Origin: Phycisphaerae bacterium
GTDB taxonomy: Bacteria > Planctomycetota > Phycisphaerae > UBA1845 > Fen-1342
Direction of reading: 5' to 3'
DNA: 49,308 nucleotides
Assembly: GCA_030612705.1 (NCBI GenBank)
Contig: JAUWNI010000013.1
Span: forward strand, 1-49,308
Translations under genes and position numbers: made by a program
Shown: piece by piece, positions 45,693 to 49,308 of the stretch
Layout of the letters: every line of letters begins with the position of its first letter
Numbering within the stretch: position 1 is the stretch's first letter
The notes under the pieces: model-generated
Database searches by the model: none
The model's input: only the letters and a program-made list of their open reading frames with translations
What the model was told of the DNA's origin: nothing

Positions 45693-46442
45693 TTAGCGTC
45701 GCCGACGCATCAAAACGACCCCGCCCAGTATCAGCAGCGTGAAGCCGGCGGGCTCGGGGACAATCAGGAAGTTGCTGGTGCCGCTGGTCTGATCCTCCGC
45801 GGACAGGATGAAGCTATACTGCGCCTGCATGCTGGACACGGTATCGACAATCGGGATCCAGCCACCGGTGCTTCCACTATCCGAGATGGTGGTTTCAGTC
45901 GTGAGCCCGGGGATGAACTCGGCAAAGACGGTTCCGGGCGGAACGATGTTGTAGTAGCCCGCGTACGTGCTTCCAAGATCACCGGTGAGGCCGACCAGGG
46001 TTGCGGTCGGGTCGCCGCCGGTCTGGGTAAGCGTCACGCCGGCACTGGCAGCGCCGTCGGGATTAACGAGCGGATCGAAGCTGAGGATGGCGCTGGTGAT
46101 GGTAACGGTAGTGTCCGCCATCCCCGCCGTCAGCGCAAAGCCGAGAGCGATTTGCGGGTCGCCGACAATGGTCAAGTTAGCCTGGTTCAGCGTAGCGACT
46201 TCGCCTAGCGAGATCCCGGCTCCGGCCCAAGTCCAGGTGTCGGTAACGGGGTCGAAGTCGACGTCGGCTGAATCGATCGACCAGGATTCAGAACCGAGGC
46301 TGCTTTCAACCTCGATTGCGAAGAATGTTGTCGAGACTTCCCCGGCCGAAGCCGTTGAGTTGGCGCATAACAGCACGACAAGCGCGAGGCACGTTGGCAC
46401 TATCCTAAGCAACGAATGGACGGAATCCACCAATCTACGCAT
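45693..46442 (-). CDS. PEP-CTERM exported paralog-array protein
   Basis: 249 residues; GGAGAGGAGAG lies upstream of the ATG. Signal peptide about 1-33 (TCLALVVLLCANSTASAG). The shared features are TTFFAIEVESSLGSESW, DTWTWAG, GDPQIALGFALTAGMADTTVTI, YYNIVPPGTVFAEFIPGL, and VSSMQAQYSFILSAEDQTSG. The PEP-CTERM signal is VPEPAGFTLLILGGVVLM followed by RRRR. It resembles the 46736-47515 product more than the two array members to its left. Confidence 0.88.
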   Translation of the reverse strand: MRRLVDSVHSLLRIVPTCLALVVLLCANSTASAGEVSTTFFAIEVESSLGSESWSIDSADVDFDPVTDTWTWAGAGISLGEVATLNQANLTIVGDPQIALGFALTAGMADTTVTITSAILSFDPLVNPDGAASAGVTLTQTGGDPTATLVGLTGDLGSTYAGYYNIVPPGTVFAEFIPGLTTETTISDSGSTGGWIPIVDTVSSMQAQYSFILSAEDQTSGTSNFLIVPEPAGFTLLILGGVVLMRRRR

Positions 46443-46658
46443 AACTCTCTCCTCTCCATAGGCATTTTAGTGGTATACCTGTTATCTTTGTAATCCATTT
46501 CCGGCAAAATGTCAATGCAGATAAAGCTATTAATTTGTGTAATTGGATTGATCGCAGCTTTGGAGCATCCGTCGGTTAGCCGGTCATGGCGACGTGTGTG
46601 TGAAAGAGATTCACGTCCGGCTGCGAAGACGGGGAGGGGCACCGAGACCTAAACAACC

Positions 46659-46683
46659 GGGGCCGACTTGGCAAGTCAGCCCC
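46659..46683 (-). terminator. Terminator of the last paralog-array gene
   Basis: A stem GGGGC.GACTTG with CAAGTC.GCCCC on the minus strand, followed by GGTTGTTT. It lies about 50 bases past the stop of the 46736-47515 gene. A second perfect hairpin ACGTCGTC/GACGACGT lies nearer the stop at 46708-46725. The rest of 46443-46658 has no gene. Confidence 0.6.
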
Positions 46684-46735
46684 GAAGGTATTGTCTGATA
46701 ATAGGTTACGTCGTCGAGACGACGTGCGTACCGCT

Positions 46736-47515
46736 TTAGCGGCGACGCAGGAACGCCACAGCACCGAGCGCGAGCAAAGCCAAGGCCCCGGGCTCGGGAA
46801 CAATGACGAAGTTGGTGGTACCACTGGCCAAATCCTGGGCCGTGAGAACGAAGCTGACGAGTGAGCTCATGCTCTCAACGGTCTCATCGATGGCGAGGTA
46901 CCCGCTCTCGGGACGGTTGTAATCCTCGGTAACAGTCTCGAGGAAGCCGGCGCTCATGGAATAGATGCCCTCGGCAAAGGTGGTACCCGCCGGTCCCATG
47001 GGGTTGCCGGCCCAGCCGTTGTACTGGGCGAGGTAGGCGCCGCCGGTGTTACCTACGCCGGTAAGAGTGGCACTGCCGGCATCGAAGTCTGTCAGCGTGT
47101 AGGAGGCGTGAGCATAGCCTTCGGCGTTTGTGATGGGTTCGAAATCATCGAACAACGCGGAAGCAATGTGGAAGGTCGTATCGCTCAGTCCGGACTGAAC
47201 GGAGAAGTTCAGATTGACTTCGGGATCGCCGACGATCGAGGCTTCGAACTCGGTGAGGCTTCCGAGGAAGGTATCGTTCGACCAGAACTCGAGGTCTTCG
47301 CCCTCGGGCAAGGTCCAACTCCACGTTTGGGTCTCGGAATTATACTCACCCCACTCAGCTAGGATTGGAATAGTAACGCCGAGCGGCCCGACCTCCGCGG
47401 TGACCTCGAAGACAACGTCGGGCACATCAGCTTTGGCTACACCGAGGGCCAGCGTTAGCGCGCAAAACAACACGAACCCCCCTCTTCCGACACGCAGAAT
47501 TCCCTTGGTATTCAT
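46736..47515 (-). CDS. PEP-CTERM exported paralog-array protein
   Basis: The start is the ATG of MNTKGILRVGRGG, with AAGGAGGAG upstream; an in-frame ATG 32 codons earlier lacks support. 259 residues. Signal peptide ends near GVAKA. Shared array motifs: DVVFEVTAEVG, TWSWTLPEGEDLEFW, GDPEVNLNFSVQSGLSDTTFHI, AQYNGWAGNPMGPAGTTFAE, IDETVESMSSLVSFVLTAQD. The end is VPEPGALALLALGAVAFL followed by RRR. It is the first gene of the array in the direction of transcription. Each gene has its own ribosome site, and gaps between genes are 58-290 bases. Confidence 0.88.
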   Translation of the reverse strand: MNTKGILRVGRGGFVLFCALTLALGVAKADVPDVVFEVTAEVGPLGVTIPILAEWGEYNSETQTWSWTLPEGEDLEFWSNDTFLGSLTEFEASIVGDPEVNLNFSVQSGLSDTTFHIASALFDDFEPITNAEGYAHASYTLTDFDAGSATLTGVGNTGGAYLAQYNGWAGNPMGPAGTTFAEGIYSMSAGFLETVTEDYNRPESGYLAIDETVESMSSLVSFVLTAQDLASGTTNFVIVPEPGALALLALGAVAFLRRR

Positions 47516-47865
47516 TTGCTCGTTCTCCTCCTTAGAGTTCCGACTTGCTCTCCCTAGATTGGTAACGATACTTGCAATGGTGAGTATAGATCGTTTGATT
47601 GAACGTGTCAAGCACTACACCCTATAAGTTTCAGAGGAATTATCAGAATCTATCGAGCCGGCGGTGGCGTGGCGCTGAAGCCCGACGACAGTGATGCCAC
47701 AGAACTATAACTTTCGTAGTGTTAAGTAGTTACAAGATATTCCGGACACGCGGTCGGCTCGTTAAAAAACCGAGGCGCCGAAATCTGCCGACACGAGCAT
47801 TATGGGCCGTCTTGGCGCTGCGCGTGAAAAATAGAATCGCGGGGTCTTGTGTTCGACGAGGACGT

Positions 47866-48118
47866 TTAATACTACGAACGCTACTAATGCCAACCGCCAA
47901 GACGCCAAGAGCGCCAAGCACGCAAAGAAAACCTGTTCTACAACCCTGTAAGCCGCTGTACCAGCAGGACTTCGGGGTGCTGCCCCGGGTTTGTGCTTCC
48001 GTTGTGCAACCGCCATACGTGCGGCCCCCGTCCCGGGCCGCTGAAGCACTTCGCTCTCAGCCTCTTGGCGCACTTGGCGCACTTGGAGCCTTGGCGGTTT
48101 CTAGCGTTGTAGTATTAA
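47866..48118. mobile_element. MITE-like inverted-repeat element, 253 bp
   Basis: The ends TTAATACTAC and GTAGTATTAA are exact inverted repeats. Inward both arms continue with AACGCTA, AACCGCCAAG and runs of GCCAAG, so the pairing extends for about 50 bases with gaps. Centre has CCCGTCCCGGGC-like hairpins. No coding frame. It occupies half of the 47516-48132 gap, in which I see no gene. Confidence 0.75.
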
Positions 48119-48132
48119 GCGGCGTGTGATAA

Positions 48133-48489
48133 CTAAGGCTCGATCGTGTCCGGCTCGATCCAGATGCCGATCTCAAACGTGCCGGAAAGCACGCGGCGAC
48201 TGTGTGCGACCTTCCCAAGCAGCCGGGTTGGTTCGCCATCGAGGGGTGGAAGCAAAATTTCGACCGAGGTGCCCGCGTCCATCGGCTGGCCGACTTGCAC
48301 TGCCAAGCCATTGGCCGAGAGGTTGACGGTCTGTCCGACGACGGATAGCGTTTTGCCCTGCAAATCGCCGGAAGCCCGTAGGCGACAGGGAACGCGATGG
48401 GCAACGCGGCGTTCAACTCGCCGACGCGACTTGTCCATCTTTGCCGCAATTGCGGTTACTGAAGACATCTTGAGTGGAGCAGATTTCAT
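48133..48489 (-). CDS. PilZ-domain protein
   Basis: A 118-residue single PilZ domain protein. The c-di-GMP-binding features are an arginine-rich RRRVERRVAHRVPCRLR stretch at about residues 22-38 (the RxxxR motif) and the NLSANG box (D/NxSxxG). The remaining beta-barrel is conserved (SVEILLPPLDGEPTRLLGKVAHS, FEIGIWIEP). It likely transmits c-di-GMP levels to motility, secretion or surface functions; the partner is not visible. Confidence 0.9.
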   Translation of the reverse strand: MKSAPLKMSSVTAIAAKMDKSRRRVERRVAHRVPCRLRASGDLQGKTLSVVGQTVNLSANGLAVQVGQPMDAGTSVEILLPPLDGEPTRLLGKVAHSRRVLSGTFEIGIWIEPDTIEP

Positions 48490-48747
48490 CGGCGCTCCTC
48501 AAGGAATGGAAGTGCAGAGCCAACCATAACTATACATCGGCCCAAAACCGCTCTCGTCTTTAGCGAAAAAAACGGTTCATTCACGAATTGCCGGGCATCG
48601 GCGGGACGGATCGAGTCGCCAAGCGCCCCGAGTGTGCCAAGTTATGCGGTGTGTACGAGCGTCCGATTCAGCCCCTGCTCTCCTTGTGCTGCCGTTCTTG
48701 CGCGCCGGGATGCCGGAGCAGCACCGGCGGAAATGGAGCGTAACGCT

Positions 48748-49011
48748 TTACGCCGGTGGTGTGTCGTCGAGCAATTCCAAGCGGGTGTGCTGATCGGCGA
48801 CGATCGTCGTGATCTCACCGTTCTCTTTTTCCAGCCGAATGCGCGTCAACCAGAGTTTGTCGTTCTTACCGCGGGCGTGCCAACTGCCGGTTTCCTCGGC
48901 GTTGACGGCCAGGACGGTTCCGGAGAGTTCGTGGGTCCAGTTTCCCTCGCGACGATCGACTTCCTTGAATACGCGAATGCGTTGTCCGGGTTTGATTTCG
49001 TGCTTGGTCAT
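48748..49011 (-). CDS. Small conserved protein, unknown function
   Basis: 87 residues, started at the ATG of MTKHEIKPGQRIRVF with GGAG upstream. Its sequence (DRREGNWTHELSGTVLAV, GSWHARGKNDKLWLTRIRLEKENGEITTIVAD) looks like a small beta-barrel with a basic patch. I do not recognise a family. Charged, without a signal peptide or membrane segment, so probably cytoplasmic. The 48490-48747 gap has no gene. Confidence 0.7.
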   Translation of the reverse strand: MTKHEIKPGQRIRVFKEVDRREGNWTHELSGTVLAVNAEETGSWHARGKNDKLWLTRIRLEKENGEITTIVADQHTRLELLDDTPPA

Positions 49012-49064
49012 GGCTGCTCCGCGTGGACGGGTGCACCGTGGGTTTAACAAATCATAATCTTACA

Positions 49065-49094
49065 GACCGCGGGGGCTCAAGCCCGCGGCTCTTC
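49065..49094. repeat. Palindrome of the CCGCGG...CCGCGG type
   Basis: CCGCGGGGGCTCAAGCCCGCGG followed by CTCTTCATG; matches the interior hairpin of the CTAG-bounded elements at 26-101 and 34528-34736. Confidence 0.6.
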
Positions 49095-49112
49095 ATGCAG
49101 TGTTACAATCTT

Positions 49113-49203
49113 CTAGTACTCCGTCACGCCCTGGCTTTCGGGTTGTCGCGTCGGCCCCCCGCGGCCGCCGCTACCCGTCAAATGTCGTGTGACAATACAC
49201 TAG
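49113..49203. mobile_element. Short CTAG-bounded inverted-repeat element, 91 bp
   Basis: Left end CTAGTACTCCGTCAC and complement of the right end CTAGTGTATTGTCAC pair imperfectly for about 33 bases, up to CGGGTTG/CGGGTAG. The ends match those of 18936-19147, but the interior is much shorter. Both CTAG boundaries are intact. Confidence 0.75.
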
Positions 49204-49223
49204 GCTTCGTCTCAAAACGCTAG

Positions 49224-49308
49224 CAGGCCGCCGCAAAAGTCATGAAGCGGCCGACCCCCGCGTCGGCCGATCCCGTGAGCGGCTTTTTCCCGTACTCTAC
49301 GGCCGACA
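49224..49308. mobile_element. Second copy of the CCGCCGCAAAAGTC element, cut by window end
   Basis: It begins GGCCGCCGCAAAAGTCATG and continues with AGCGGCC, GTCGGCCGATCCCG, GAGCGG and TTTTCCCGTACTCTACGGCC, in the same order and nearly the same sequence as the left two thirds of 16149-16298. The right terminal repeat is beyond the window. Confidence 0.8.

Overview
The window looks like a chromosomal piece from a Planctomycetota bacterium, most likely of the Phycisphaerae type. I infer this from high GC, several secreted proteins ending in a dockerin-like double calcium motif (pattern DLDxDGDxDLxDL), several PEP-CTERM proteins, a small zinc-ribbon membrane protein of a kind common in that phylum, sigma-54, and dense families of GC-rich palindromic repeats between genes. 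No 16S gene is present, so the assignment stays an inference.

Layout. 1-8.4 kb: a secreted S9 peptidase, two LptF/LptG-family permeases in an operon, and a subtilisin-like protease with a dockerin-like tail. 8.4-12.5 kb: glnS, a zinc-ribbon membrane protein and a CNNM/CorC-type CBS transporter. 12.5-19 kb: housekeeping genes mnmE-coaX (overlapping) and obgE, tRNA-Pro(CGG), and a GH65 disaccharide phosphorylase. 19-21.3 kb: a PEP-CTERM protein resembling pyroglutamyl peptidase, infA and a STAS anti-anti-sigma protein. 21.3-24.5 kb: a 705-base intergenic region with a convincing three-way-junction fold, then a PhnD-type binding protein paired with a chemoreceptor. 24.5-32 kb: M28/PDZ peptidase, glucan phosphorylase, sulfotransferase, type II pseudopilin and rpoN. 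32-36 kb: a small lipoprotein, a MacB/LolD-type ABC pair and a Kazal-dockerin protein. 36-41 kb: efp and a very long secA with an N-terminal membrane extension. 41-47.5 kb: a secretome island of six exported proteins, four of them tandem paralogs of one unnamed family. 47.5-49.3 kb: a PilZ protein, a small conserved unknown and more repeats.

Working together: GH65 and glucan phosphorylase suggest phosphorolytic use of storage or imported glucans. The S9, S8, M28 and C15-like proteins suggest extracellular peptide breakdown. SecA, the pseudopilin, the PEP-CTERM proteins and the dockerin proteins all concern export and surface display. STAS, PilZ, sigma-54 and the chemoreceptor are regulatory or motility functions.

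The most unusual signals are (1) the four-gene paralog array in which three members end in PEP-CTERM and one has a dockerin instead; (2) short inverted-repeat elements bounded by CTAG, two of which end exactly on a gene's TAG stop codon, and a second repeat family (TGTAGCGGCC) that also supplies TAG stops, including both stops of a convergent pair; (3) SecA with two predicted N-terminal membrane helices; (4) a secreted, PEP-CTERM-anchored C15-like peptidase; and (5) the structured intergenic RNA candidate.
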